Source: Marinobacter fonticola
Lineage (GTDB): Bacteria > Pseudomonadota > Gammaproteobacteria > Pseudomonadales > Oleiphilaceae
Direction: 5' to 3'
DNA length: 64,000 nucleotides
Assembly: GCF_008122265.1 (NCBI RefSeq)
Contig: NZ_CP043042.1
Span: 682,001 to 746,000, forward strand
Under the pieces are notes generated by a model that searched no databases, was not told the origin of the DNA, and saw only the letters and a program-made list of their open reading frames with translations. How positions within the stretch are numbered: the first letter of the stretch is position 1; each line of letters starts with the position of its first letter. Below, in pieces: positions 27,843-37,397 of the stretch. The translations under genes and the position numbers were made by a program.

Positions 27843-27982
27843 AAACTGCTGATTCACCGTTTACTATCGTTTGTCTGAAGAATAACAGACTTTACCGTGA
27901 CGGCTTGTGAAAAAGCGTTAGCGGTTGCGGCCAAAGGTTACCTTCCTTGGCATGTGGGTTCGGCGCCCTGCTGATGAGGTGG

Positions 27983-28621
27983 TCAGATACCGTATCGGTT
28001 GCGATAGTCAGCTACTTTGCGGGCGTTTTCCGCAAAGTCGTCGCGCTCGGACAAGTAACTAATGACCTGCTCTAGGCGAATAATGCTCACAACCGGCAGT
28101 TTGAATTCCGCTTCCACTTCCTGAATGGCGGACAGTTCGCCTTGGCCCCGCTCCTGCCGATCCAACGCAATTAATACGCCCGCGGGTTCCGCTCCGGCGG
28201 CGTGAATAATATCGATGGACTCGCGAATCGCGGTGCCGGCAGTGATCACATCGTCAATGATCAGTACTTTGCCCTTTAACGGTGCGCCGACAATGTTGCC
28301 GCCCTCTCCGTGATCCTTTTTTTCTTTGCGATTGAACGCGTAAGGCCGGTCGTCACCCGTTTCCGCCAGCGACATGGCGGTTGCTGCGGCCAACGGAATG
28401 CCCTTATAGGCAGGCCCGAAAAGAATGTCATAATTCAGGCCACTATTTTGCAGGGCAGAGGCATAGGCACGCCCGAGTTGCAGCAAATCTGAGCCTGTGT
28501 CGAACAGACCGGCGTTGAAGAAGTAAGGGCTCTTGCGCCCGGACTTGAGTGTGAACTCACCAAAGCGAAGTACATCGCGGCGGATGGCAAATTCGATGAA
28601 ATCGTGCTGATAGTCGTGCAT
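27983..28621 (-). CDS. pyrE: Orotate phosphoribosyltransferase
   Basis: Converts orotate and PRPP to OMP in pyrimidine synthesis; 212 residues. Substrate motifs are [16 protein letters not shown] and the PRPP-binding loop [13 protein letters not shown]; the flexible catalytic loop [11 protein letters not shown] contains the active Lys. I start it at ATG 28621 ([12 protein letters not shown]), matching the family. It is divergent from crc with 68 bp between starts, the conserved pyrE-crc pairing of pseudomonads. Confidence 0.96.
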   Translation of the reverse strand: MHDYQHDFIEFAIRRDVLRFGEFTLKSGRKSPYFFNAGLFDTGSDLLQLGRAYASALQNSGLNYDILFGPAYKGIPLAAATAMSLAETGDDRPYAFNRKEKKDHGEGGNIVGAPLKGKVLIIDDVITAGTAIRESIDIIHAAGAEPAGVLIALDRQERGQGELSAIQEVEAEFKLPVVSIIRLEQVISYLSERDDFAENARKVADYRNRYGI

Positions 28622-28689
28622 GGCGGGACGGATTCTTTCAAAACGGCGTAAAAACGGTATCATACACACAAACGTTTCAGGGAACATCT

Positions 28690-29496
28690 ATGCGGGTAGT
28701 ATCGATCAGCGTCAATGGCCTGGCACAGGCTATTGACCGGGGTTTTTTTGACTGGCTGGCGGATCAGGACGCAGACGTTGTATGCGTTCAGGATCACCGC
28801 ATGCGGGTCTATGAATTCGACGACCCCCGATACGTGCCCGAAGGCTATGAAGCTTATTTCATCGATGGCGAGGAAACCGAATACGGCGGCGTGGGAATTT
28901 ATACACGCCACTTCCCGAAGGCCATCATTTATGGCTTCGCCAACGAAATTGCAGACCGCGAGGGGCGCTTTATTCAGGCGGATTTCGATAAGGTCAGCGT
29001 CGCGTGCGTGCTGGCGCCCTGCGCCTTGGGGCGTGAGGAGGAGCTGATCGGTGAAAACGATCTGACCGTGCTGGACCACAAGGACGACTTCATGGAAGGC
29101 TTCGGCCTGCATATGCAGAAGACGTTGCGCAAACGCCGCCAGTTCATTTTCTGTGCCAACCTGCAGACGGCCCATCACGTGACCGATACCAGTCCGCGCT
29201 ATCACAAGCTGGACGTATCCGGCTTCCTACCTCATGAGCGCGCATGGCTGGATCGGCTATTCGACGAGATGGGGTGTATCGATGCTTTCCGCGAGATCAA
29301 TAAGGAAGGGGATCAGTTCACTTGGTGGCCGGAATGGGCCGAAGGCTGGCGCAAGCATGCTGGCTGGCGTACGGATTATCAGCTCACAACGCCGGGTATC
29401 CGCAAGACGATAGACGATGCCTGGATCGATGAGGAAACCCGCTTCTCGGATCATGCCCCTATTATTGTCGACTACGATATTGAGATCGGTTTTTAA
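28690..29496 (+). CDS. crc: Catabolite repression control protein Crc (exonuclease III fold)
   Basis: 268 residues. It opens MRVVSISVNGLAQAIDRGFFDWL and ends SDHAPIIVDYD, closely parallel to Pseudomonas Crc. The exonuclease III catalytic residues are altered: the Glu of the QE pair is Asp35 in CVQDHRM, and the GDxN motif is replaced in CANLQTAHH, though the terminal DH is kept. It should therefore not be an AP endonuclease. Crc acts with Hfq to block translation of mRNAs carrying CA motifs, and is titrated by CrcZ-type RNAs; such an RNA is predicted at 63036-63404. Divergent from pyrE as in Pseudomonas. Confidence 0.88.
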   Translation: MRVVSISVNGLAQAIDRGFFDWLADQDADVVCVQDHRMRVYEFDDPRYVPEGYEAYFIDGEETEYGGVGIYTRHFPKAIIYGFANEIADREGRFIQADFDKVSVACVLAPCALGREEELIGENDLTVLDHKDDFMEGFGLHMQKTLRKRRQFIFCANLQTAHHVTDTSPRYHKLDVSGFLPHERAWLDRLFDEMGCIDAFREINKEGDQFTWWPEWAEGWRKHAGWRTDYQLTTPGIRKTIDDAWIDEETRFSDHAPIIVDYDIEIGF

Positions 29497-29570
29497 GAAA
29501 TAGGGATCGGTTTTAATAACGATGTGAGACTGGTGTTGAATAGCCGGCAAGCATCGAGCGCATTCCACAA

Positions 29571-29598
29571 GAAACGGCCAGCACACGCTGGCCGTTTC
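29571..29598. terminator. Bidirectional terminator between crc and rph
   Basis: A perfect 12-bp stem (GAAACGGCCAGC with its complement) and 4-nt loop between the convergent genes, with T-rich flanks on both sides (TGTTT on plus, TTGT on minus). Confidence 0.82.
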
Positions 29599-29620
29599 TG
29601 TTTCCCGGTGCGCCTTCGAG

Positions 29621-30337
29621 CTATTGCTCCAGTGCCAGTTTTTGCAAGTCGAACAAGTAGTTGATGCCCTCTTTCGCCAGTTTTAGCATGTCGTCCAGCT
29701 GTTCCTGGGCGAAAGGTTCGCCTTCGGCGGTGCCCTGGATTTCAATAAAGCCGCCGCGATCGGTCATGATCACGTTCATATCGGTTTCCGCCGCAGAATC
29801 CTCCGGGTAATCCAGATCGACGACCGTGGTGCCTTCGTAGACGCCAACCGAAATTGCGCCCACCATCTGTATCAGCGGCGATGTTTTCAGACGGCCTTCG
29901 GCGACCAGATGATTGAGCGCGTCCACCAAGGCTACACAGCCACCGGTAATGGCGGCGGTACGTGTGCCGCCATCGGCCTGGATAACGTCACAGTCGATGG
30001 TGATGGTGTGCTCGCCCAGCTTGCTCAGGTCGACCGCGGCGCGCAGAGAGCGGCCAATCAGACGCTGGATCTCCACCGTGCGGCCACCCTGCTTGCCGCG
30101 TGCGGCTTCGCGGCCCATACGACTGCCGGTGGAGCGAGGCAGCATGCCGTACTCGGCGGTAATCCAGCCTTTACCGGTGCCTTTCAAAAAACGGGGTACG
30201 CTGTTGTCGATTGACGCCGTGCAGATCACTTTGGTGTCCCCGAACTCGATCAGGACCGAACCTTCGGCGTGCTTGGTGTAGTTGCGGGTGATGCGGATAT
30301 CGCGGGTTTGTTCAGGCGCACGTCCACTGGGTCGCAT
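29621..30337 (-). CDS. rph: Ribonuclease PH
   Basis: Phosphorolytic 3'-5' exoribonuclease trimming tRNA 3' ends; 238 residues, full length, not the frameshifted form seen in E. coli K-12. [20 protein letters not shown] is the N-terminal signature. The phosphate-binding RxxR region is seen in [23 protein letters not shown] [36 protein letters not shown] holds catalytic Asp residues. Divergent from yicC. Confidence 0.97.
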   Translation of the reverse strand: MRPSGRAPEQTRDIRITRNYTKHAEGSVLIEFGDTKVICTASIDNSVPRFLKGTGKGWITAEYGMLPRSTGSRMGREAARGKQGGRTVEIQRLIGRSLRAAVDLSKLGEHTITIDCDVIQADGGTRTAAITGGCVALVDALNHLVAEGRLKTSPLIQMVGAISVGVYEGTTVVDLDYPEDSAAETDMNVIMTDRGGFIEIQGTAEGEPFAQEQLDDMLKLAKEGINYLFDLQKLALEQ

Positions 30338-30494
30338 AGGTTATCCTGTCTTGGCTGAATGGAATTGACTTGGTTGAATAAAGTCGGAATAGCGAGGCAG
30401 TGTAACATGCAGGGTGACCGGAGCGCAGACTGGTCGCCTGAGCACTCGCAGGCCTGCTAGAATAGGTCCACGTTTACGACAGCACGGAGAACAC

Positions 30495-31361
30495 ATGATC
30501 AGAAGCATGACGGCCTTTGCCCGCAAAGATACCGAAGGTGAGTGGGGCTCGCTGACGTGTGAAATTCGCGCCGTCAATCACCGTTACCTGGAACCGGTTT
30601 TCCGCTTGCCGGAGCCATTGCGTGAGCTGGAGAATCAATTTCGCGAGACTGTACGTGGTGGACTTCGCCGCGGCAAAGTCGAGGTAGGCGTGCGGTTACA
30701 ACTGGCCGAGCAAAGTTCGGGTGGATTGAAAGTGAACCAGCTCTTGGCGGAAGAGATCAATAACGCCGCCAACCATATTAACCGCATCCTGGACAATCCG
30801 GCTCATATTAATGCGCTCGATGTCATGCGCTGGCCCGGCGTGTTGGAAACGGCCGAGCGGGATATGGAGCCGGTCAAGCAGGCGGCCAGCGAGTTGGTTG
30901 CTGCGACGATTGACGAGTTGGTGGCGGTGCGCGAGCGCGAAGGTGAGCGCTTGCGGCCTCTGTTCGAAACCCGGCTCGAAGAAATGTCGGCGTCGGTGGC
31001 CGACGTTCGCAAACGAATGCCGGAACTGCTGAAGCAGCAGGAGCAGAACCTGCGTGACCGCTTCGAGGCCGCCAGAATCGAGCTCGACTCCGACCGTCTG
31101 GCCCAGGAAATGGTCATGCTGGCGCAGAAATCCGATGTGGCGGAAGAGCTGGACCGGCTGGATACCCATGTGAGCGAAGTGCGCGAAACCCTGAGCGGTG
31201 ACCAGGCCATCGGCCGGCGGCTGGACTTCCTGATGCAGGAGCTCAACCGCGAGGCCAACACGCTGAGCAGCAAGTCTATCGATGCGGAGGTTACCCGGGT
31301 GGCCGTCACCTTGAAAGTTCTGATCGAGCAAATGCGAGAGCAGGTCCAAAACTTAGAATAA
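30495..31361 (+). CDS. yicC: YicC/YloC family endoribonuclease
   Basis: 288 residues. The N-terminus MIRSMTAFARKDTEGEWGSL and RAVNHRYLEPVFRLPE are family signatures. The C-terminal DUF1732 part includes SDVAEELDRLDTHVSEVRE and LDFLMQELNREANTLSSKS. Members have been reported as endoribonucleases involved in RyhB decay and stationary phase. GGAG lies 6 nt before ATG 30495. It is followed by gmk, rpoZ and spoT on the same strand, the common gammaproteobacterial order. Confidence 0.94.
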   Translation: MIRSMTAFARKDTEGEWGSLTCEIRAVNHRYLEPVFRLPEPLRELENQFRETVRGGLRRGKVEVGVRLQLAEQSSGGLKVNQLLAEEINNAANHINRILDNPAHINALDVMRWPGVLETAERDMEPVKQAASELVAATIDELVAVREREGERLRPLFETRLEEMSASVADVRKRMPELLKQQEQNLRDRFEAARIELDSDRLAQEMVMLAQKSDVAEELDRLDTHVSEVRETLSGDQAIGRRLDFLMQELNREANTLSSKSIDAEVTRVAVTLKVLIEQMREQVQNLE

Positions 31362-32114
<753 letters not shown>

Positions 32115-32121
32115 GCATTTT

Positions 32122-32130
32122 TGATATACT
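32122..32130 (+). promoter_or_regulatory. Extended -10 promoter before rpoZ
   Basis: TGA followed by TATACT forms a TGnTATAAT-like extended -10 just past the gmk stop, about 90 bp upstream of rpoZ. There is no good -35. Confidence 0.45.
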
Positions 32131-32220
32131 GCGCGGTCTGCTCGGCACCGCATTTAAAGATTCCGGCTCTACCGTTCAGCCGGAGTGATCAGTTATCCAT
32201 TTTAATTTTTCGGGGATGTT

Positions 32221-32433
32221 ATGGCACGAGTCACTGTTGAAGACTGTCTGGATCACGTTGATAACCGTTTCGAGTTGGTAATGCTGGCGACTAAGCGCGC
32301 GCGTCAGCTTGCCACCAAGGGCCACGAGCCGATGGTTCCTGAAGAAAATGACAAGCCGACAGTGCTTGCTTTGCGCGAAATTGCCGAGGGTAGAGTCGAC
32401 CGCGCTCTGATCCGGCAGGAAGACGAAGAGTAA
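32221..32433 (+). CDS. rpoZ: RNA polymerase omega subunit
   Basis: 70 residues. [30 protein letters not shown] is the nearly invariant omega N-terminus, and [13 protein letters not shown] is the second conserved block. It helps assemble beta-prime and forms part of ppGpp binding site 1, fitting its position before spoT. Confidence 0.97.
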   Translation: MARVTVEDCLDHVDNRFELVMLATKRARQLATKGHEPMVPEENDKPTVLALREIAEGRVDRALIRQEDEE

Positions 32434-32741
32434 GCAGAATCCGCAGTTCGGCCCGATTGAAATCTGTGTGGTGGCTCTTATAGTGATTACTAGTAGTGAT
32501 TAATAGGATAATGATGCGTAGGGGCTTGGTCGCGATTGATCGGTACCTGGGATCATCAGGCGCTAGCGAAGAGGTCGGGGCTAGTAGGTCATAAGATGCC
32601 GACGAACGACCGTCCGTAAGGGCAAAGGAAGACCCGGGTGTCATGCATTCGGGTTTTTTTGTCGGTGATTCACCGGAATTCGGGGCTCTAGTGGTCTGTT
32701 TACACAAGCGGCGCGAATTCCTTCCAGTCACTGGAGGCGCA
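32434..32741 (+). other. 308-bp gap between rpoZ and spoT with a possible weak terminator
   Basis: No gene is seen. A short ACCCG/CGGGT stem with a 13-nt loop (32632-32654) is followed by seven T residues, so part of the rpoZ transcript may stop here. The stem is weak enough to allow read-through into spoT. Confidence 0.45.
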
Positions 32742-34916
32742 GTGTCAGTAGAGGCCGCGGATATCAGTTCTGTCGATACGTTGGCGGAGCAACTGAGTAC
32801 CTATCTCGATACGCCTCGCATCAATCAGGTGCGGCGGGCGTATTACTATGCCGAACAGGCGCACGAGGGGCAGATGCGGCGCTCGGGCGAGGCGTACATT
32901 ACCCATCCGCTGGCGGTGGCCGGCATTCTCGCCGATATGAAGCTGGATCATCAGAGCCTGATGGCCGCCATGCTTCATGACGTCATTGAAGATACCGGTA
33001 TTCCCAAAGAAGCGCTTTCCGAACAGTTCGGCGACCCCGTCGCGGACTTGGTTGACGGTGTCAGTAAACTGACCCAGATTGAGTTCCGCTCTCGCGCTGA
33101 AGCCCAGGCAGAAAATTTCCAGAAGATGACGCTGGCTATGGCCCGAGATATCCGGGTCATCCTGGTCAAGTTAGCGGACCGTCTGCACAATATGCGCACT
33201 CTGGGGCACATGTCCTACGAGAAGCGTCAGCGTATTGCCACCGAAACCCTGGATATCTACGCGCCGATCGCCAATCGCCTCGGCATGCATAGCTTGTGTA
33301 CCGAGCTGGAAGACTTGGGCTTTTCGTTCCTCTATCCCATGCGATCGCGTTACATTTCCAAAGCAGTGGAGAAGCTGCGCGGGAGTCACCGGGAGATTAT
33401 CGATGAAATTCGCGGCAAGCTGAATGAGAAGCTCAGCGAGCGAGGAATGCCCGGCAGAATCATCGGCCGCGAGAAACACCTGAACAGCATCTACAACAAG
33501 ATGAAGTTCAAGCATAAATCCTTCCATGAAATCATGGATGTGTACGCCTTCCGCATCATCACCGACACCACCGACGACTGTTACCGTATTCTCGGCGCCG
33601 TGCATAGCCTCTACAAACCGTTGCCCGGGCGTTTCAAAGATTACATCGCCATGCCCAAAGCCAATGGCTATCAGTCGCTGCATACCACACTGTTCGGCAT
33701 GCACGTGAATATCGAGATTCAGATCCGCACCGAGGAAATGGAGCACATTGCCAACAACGGCATCGCGGCCCATTGGCTGTATAAGAACGACAATTCATCG
33801 GTACTTGAGGTCAGTCAGCGCCGCGTGGACCGGTGGGTCCAGGGGCTAATGGAGATGCGGGAAAGGGCTGACGATTCCCTGGAATTCATCGAGCACGTCA
33901 AGGTTGATCTATTTCCGGACGAGATCTATGTGTTCACGCCCAAGGGCAAGATCCTCGAGTTGCCCGGTGGCGCTACGCCTATCGATTTCGCCTACGCCAT
34001 TCATACCGATATCGGTAACGCGTGCGTGGCCTGCCGGGTCAATCGCAATCTCGGGTCGTTGAGTCAACCGCTGCAAAGTGGCCAGACCGTGGAAATTATC
34101 ACCGCCCCCGGCGCGCGGCCCAATCCCGCCTGGCTCAGCTTTGTGGTGACGGGGAAGGCGCGCAGTAGCATTCGCCATTTCCTCAAGTATCAGAAAAAGG
34201 CCGAATCTCTGGAACTTGGCAAAACGCTGCTCAAAAAATCGCTGGCTGGCTTCGATTACAAGCTGTCCCAAATTGACGAAGAGCGGCGTCAAAGGGTTTG
34301 TGAGCACAACCAGGTGGAGGACTTTGACGACCTGCTCAGCGATATCGGCCTGGGTAATCGCATGGCCTATATCGTGGCGCGGCAGTTGGTGACGGATCCC
34401 GGCGGTGGTAGCGAGAGTCAAGAGCGGCCTGATAGCAAGGGTATTGTCAACCTCGAGGCGGGCAGCCACGGCGGGTCCATGACGATTCGTGGTACAGAAG
34501 GCCTGCTGGTGCGCTTTGCCAGTTGCTGCAAGCCAATTCCGGGCGACCCGGTGGTGGGCGTAATGGAGTCCGGCAGCGGCATGGTCATCCATAGCGATAC
34601 CTGCCGTAAGTTGCCGGATCAGGATGCCGACCGCTCAGCCTTGACTCACCTGAAATGGGCCAAGGATATTACCGACGAGTTTTCAGTGGAGTTGCGCGTC
34701 GAGCTCGAACGCCAGCGCGGTGTGATTGCCGAAGTGGCCAGCGCTGTGTCGATGGCGGATGGTAATATCGAGCGTATCAACGTGGAAGAACAGAATGCCC
34801 GTCTGAGCGTGGTGAGTCTGGTTGTTCACGTCAACGGCCGACGGCATCTGGCTCGGGTGATGCGCCGGGTCCGTAATGTACGGGCGGTGACCCATATTGC
34901 CCGGGTGAGGCACTAA
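32742..34916 (+). CDS. spoT: Bifunctional (p)ppGpp synthetase/hydrolase SpoT
   Basis: 724 residues. The hydrolase domain has ITHPLAVAGILADM and the HD pair at 79-80 in MLHDVIEDTG, so hydrolysis should be intact. The synthetase domain has the RFKD motif (GRFKDYIAMPKANGYQSLHTT), the RxKD form of SpoT/Rel rather than the ExDD form of RelA. TGS (VFTPKGKILELPGGATPIDFAY), helical/CC and a C-terminal ACT domain follow. I start it at GTG 32742, just after GGAGG with a short 4-nt spacer; upstream in-frame codons are not family-like. Confidence 0.95.
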   Translation: MSVEAADISSVDTLAEQLSTYLDTPRINQVRRAYYYAEQAHEGQMRRSGEAYITHPLAVAGILADMKLDHQSLMAAMLHDVIEDTGIPKEALSEQFGDPVADLVDGVSKLTQIEFRSRAEAQAENFQKMTLAMARDIRVILVKLADRLHNMRTLGHMSYEKRQRIATETLDIYAPIANRLGMHSLCTELEDLGFSFLYPMRSRYISKAVEKLRGSHREIIDEIRGKLNEKLSERGMPGRIIGREKHLNSIYNKMKFKHKSFHEIMDVYAFRIITDTTDDCYRILGAVHSLYKPLPGRFKDYIAMPKANGYQSLHTTLFGMHVNIEIQIRTEEMEHIANNGIAAHWLYKNDNSSVLEVSQRRVDRWVQGLMEMRERADDSLEFIEHVKVDLFPDEIYVFTPKGKILELPGGATPIDFAYAIHTDIGNACVACRVNRNLGSLSQPLQSGQTVEIITAPGARPNPAWLSFVVTGKARSSIRHFLKYQKKAESLELGKTLLKKSLAGFDYKLSQIDEERRQRVCEHNQVEDFDDLLSDIGLGNRMAYIVARQLVTDPGGGSESQERPDSKGIVNLEAGSHGGSMTIRGTEGLLVRFASCCKPIPGDPVVGVMESGSGMVIHSDTCRKLPDQDADRSALTHLKWAKDITDEFSVELRVELERQRGVIAEVASAVSMADGNIERINVEEQNARLSVVSLVVHVNGRRHLARVMRRVRNVRAVTHIARVRH

Positions 34917-35075
34917 AGTTACCGGGCATCAACGCGCTATCTGGCTAAGAATTTGCCAGTCAGCGTATTAGACCCCGATTTGTTGACAGAGCGAGATGAT
35001 CCCGGAGAGGATCACTGTCTTTCATTATTGATTAATAGCCCGCTGTGAGCGGGGATAAAAAGGGCAGACAACACG

Positions 35076-35462
35076 ATGACAAACAAATCCGTAATCCAGA
35101 CCGATAACGCGCCAGAAGCCATTGGTACCTATTCCCAGGCCGTAAAAGCGGGAGATACCGTGTACCTGTCTGGCCAGATTCCCCTGGACCCGGAAACCAT
35201 GGACGTGGTCAGCGGCGATATCAGCGTCAGCATCCGCCGGGTATTCGATAACCTCGCCGCGGTCTGCGAAGCGTCCGGCGGTAAGCTGCAGGATATCGTC
35301 AAACTCAATATCTACCTGACGGACCTGGGCAACTTTGCCACCGTTAACGAGATCATGGCCACCTATTTCCAGGAGCCGTACCCGGCCCGTGCTGCCATTG
35401 GTGTAGCGGCCTTGCCCAAGGGCGTGCCCGTGGAAATGGACGCTGTCATGGTGCTGAGTTAG
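35076..35462 (+). CDS. ridA: RidA family enamine/imine deaminase
   Basis: 128 residues. Hydrolyses reactive 2-aminoacrylate-type enamines produced by PLP enzymes. [24 protein letters not shown] is the N-terminal signature, and the catalytic Arg is in [22 protein letters not shown]. It lies downstream of spoT, as in most gammaproteobacteria. ATGACAAACAAA at its start is weakly like a CA motif. Confidence 0.96.
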   Translation: MTNKSVIQTDNAPEAIGTYSQAVKAGDTVYLSGQIPLDPETMDVVSGDISVSIRRVFDNLAAVCEASGGKLQDIVKLNIYLTDLGNFATVNEIMATYFQEPYPARAAIGVAALPKGVPVEMDAVMVLS

Positions 35463-35483
35463 CGTGACGAGGACATAAAGGCC

Positions 35484-36344
35484 CTAAAGGGCCTCGATCA
35501 GTGCGCCATAGCCCTCCTTGTATCCGGGGTAGCGGAATTTGAAGCCGCTGTCTCGGAGGCGCTGGTTGGAACAGCGTTTACTCCCCGCACGCCGTTGACT
35601 GCGGGCGTCCTCGTCCGGCCTCTCGCAGTGTACCTGGTGGCGAATCCATTCGACGATGGCATCAATGCGCACCGGAGCCGAGTCGCTGCCCAGGTAGCAG
35701 TTTTCCAGTGGCTGGCCAGCTAAAGCGCGCCTTATAAGATGAGCCGCCGCTGCGGCGGCATCCTCTTCGTGAATCCGGTTGGTGTACGGGCCGGGCGACG
35801 GGGGGGCGATTTTCCCGTCCAGCACGGACTGCAGAAAGCGTCGCCGGGTGGAGCCGTAAATCCCGCTGTATCGAATGACGGTCGCCGGCCAAGGTCCACG
35901 CAGCGCCAGTTGCTCTCCCTCCAGCAACCGCCGGCCACTAAAACGGTGTGGTTCCGTGGGGCTCGACTCGTCGACCCAACTGTCGTCGTCCTGCTGATAG
36001 ACGCCGGTGCTGGAGACGAACAACAGACGTTTGAGCGATTGGTTGGCTGTCTGGAGCGCTCCCATTAAGTGGCCCAAACCGGTCACGAAAGCCGCCTCGT
36101 AACCCGCGTCATCGTAGCTGTTGGGCGTCAGGCAGTAGATCACGGCGTCGAGATTTTCGGGTAGCGTGCCCGCCAAACTGGCTGGATCCTGCAAGTCGGC
36201 TTTGACGGGCCCGACATTCGCGGGTAGCGTCTTGATATTGCGTTTGAGGCCGAAAACCTGACTGTCATGGCTTAGGTCCGAGGCAATGCGGCTGCCGAGT
36301 GCGCCGCAACCAACGACAAGAATGCGTGGTTCATTGATTGCCAT
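35484..36344 (-). CDS. NAD(P)-dependent epimerase/dehydratase-like protein (YeeZ type)
   Basis: 286 residues from ATG 36344; a TTG four codons upstream lies too close to GGGA to be a start. The N-terminal Rossmann motif is ILVVGCGALGSRIASDL. LLFVSSTGVYQQ resembles the active-site segment of extended SDRs, but the classic YxxxK pair is not clear. IRYSGIYGSTRRRFL and YTNRIHEEDAA are typical of YeeZ-like proteins. The substrate is unknown. Divergent from oxyR (67 bp between starts), convergent with ridA. Confidence 0.85.
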   Translation of the reverse strand: MAINEPRILVVGCGALGSRIASDLSHDSQVFGLKRNIKTLPANVGPVKADLQDPASLAGTLPENLDAVIYCLTPNSYDDAGYEAAFVTGLGHLMGALQTANQSLKRLLFVSSTGVYQQDDDSWVDESSPTEPHRFSGRRLLEGEQLALRGPWPATVIRYSGIYGSTRRRFLQSVLDGKIAPPSPGPYTNRIHEEDAAAAAAHLIRRALAGQPLENCYLGSDSAPVRIDAIVEWIRHQVHCERPDEDARSQRRAGSKRCSNQRLRDSGFKFRYPGYKEGYGALIEAL

Positions 36345-36411
36345 AGTCAATTTCAATCCCTATTCTGTAACCCATTATGTGAGCAGATCCTGTGATTGTC
36401 CGGAGAAATCC

Positions 36412-37377
36412 ATGACCCTGACCGAATTGCGTTATATCGTCACCCTGGCCCGGGAAAAGCACTTTGGCCGTGCCGCCGAACGTTGCCACGTCAGCCAGCC
36501 TACCTTGAGCGTCGCCGTTAAGAAACTGGAGGACGAACTCGGCATCCCCCTGTTCGAACGTAGCAAAAGCAGTATCCGGGTGACGGAAACCGGCTCCCAG
36601 ATCATCGAGCAGGCCCAGCGGGTATTGGATCAGGTCGGTGTTATCCGGGATATGGCCCAGAATGGCAAAAACCAGCTCAATTCGCCGTTGAAGGTCGGAG
36701 CGATCTATACCATCGGGCCCTACCTCTTTCCACACCTGCTGCCGGAATTACGCCGCGCGGCGCCGGAAATGCCCCTGTTTATCGAAGAAGGCTATACCCA
36801 GGACCTGCGAAAAAAACTGCGCCAGTCCGAATTGGACGCCATTATTATCGCGCTGCCCTTCGAGGAGCCGGAAGTCGTCACCCTGCCACTTTACGACGAG
36901 CCGTTCGTGGTCCTGCTGCCCGCTGGCCATCCATTGACGAAGGAAAAAGCCCTTACGGCCGAACAGTTGGCGCAAGAGCAGTTGTTGCTTTTGGGTCCGG
37001 GCCATTGTTTCCGGGATCAGGTACTGGAATCTTGTCCGCCGTTGGAAAACGCCATAGCCGCCCGCGCCACGACAAGCTCCGGACGCCCCGCGCTGGTCAC
37101 CGAGGGCAGCTCGCTGGAAACCATACGTCATATGGTGGCCTCAGGTTTGGGCATTACGGTGCTACCGATGTCTGCGGCAACGGCGATGGAATACAAAGAG
37201 GACATTCTGACCGTTCGTCCGTTCGTGCCCCCAGTGCCGTTCCGCACTGTGGCGCTGGCCTGGCGGGTGACTTTTCCGCGGCCCAAGGCAATCGACATAT
37301 TATCGCTGGCGGCCAGCCAATGCCGGGTGATCGAAAAGTCCGATCAGGCCCTGCCCCTCACCGCCGCTTCCGCCTGA
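36412..37377 (+). CDS. oxyR: Hydrogen peroxide sensor OxyR
   Basis: LysR-family regulator of 321 residues. The HTH is in FGRAAERCHVSQPTLSVAVKKLEDELG. The redox pair is Cys199 and Cys208 within GHCFRDQVLESC, the same numbering as E. coli OxyR, so peroxide should form the disulfide. GGAG lies 6 nt before ATG 36412. It is followed 20 nt later by recG, an oxyR-recG operon also known in Pseudomonas, coupling the peroxide response with recombination repair. Confidence 0.96.
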   Translation: MTLTELRYIVTLAREKHFGRAAERCHVSQPTLSVAVKKLEDELGIPLFERSKSSIRVTETGSQIIEQAQRVLDQVGVIRDMAQNGKNQLNSPLKVGAIYTIGPYLFPHLLPELRRAAPEMPLFIEEGYTQDLRKKLRQSELDAIIIALPFEEPEVVTLPLYDEPFVVLLPAGHPLTKEKALTAEQLAQEQLLLLGPGHCFRDQVLESCPPLENAIAARATTSSGRPALVTEGSSLETIRHMVASGLGITVLPMSAATAMEYKEDILTVRPFVPPVPFRTVALAWRVTFPRPKAIDILSLAASQCRVIEKSDQALPLTAASA

Positions 37378-37397
37378 CGGTGTCTATGGCATAGCTG

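Noticed and set aside
28690..29496. Active exonuclease III (xthA)
   Set aside because: Catalytic Glu and GDxN residues are not conserved; pyrE linkage fits crc.
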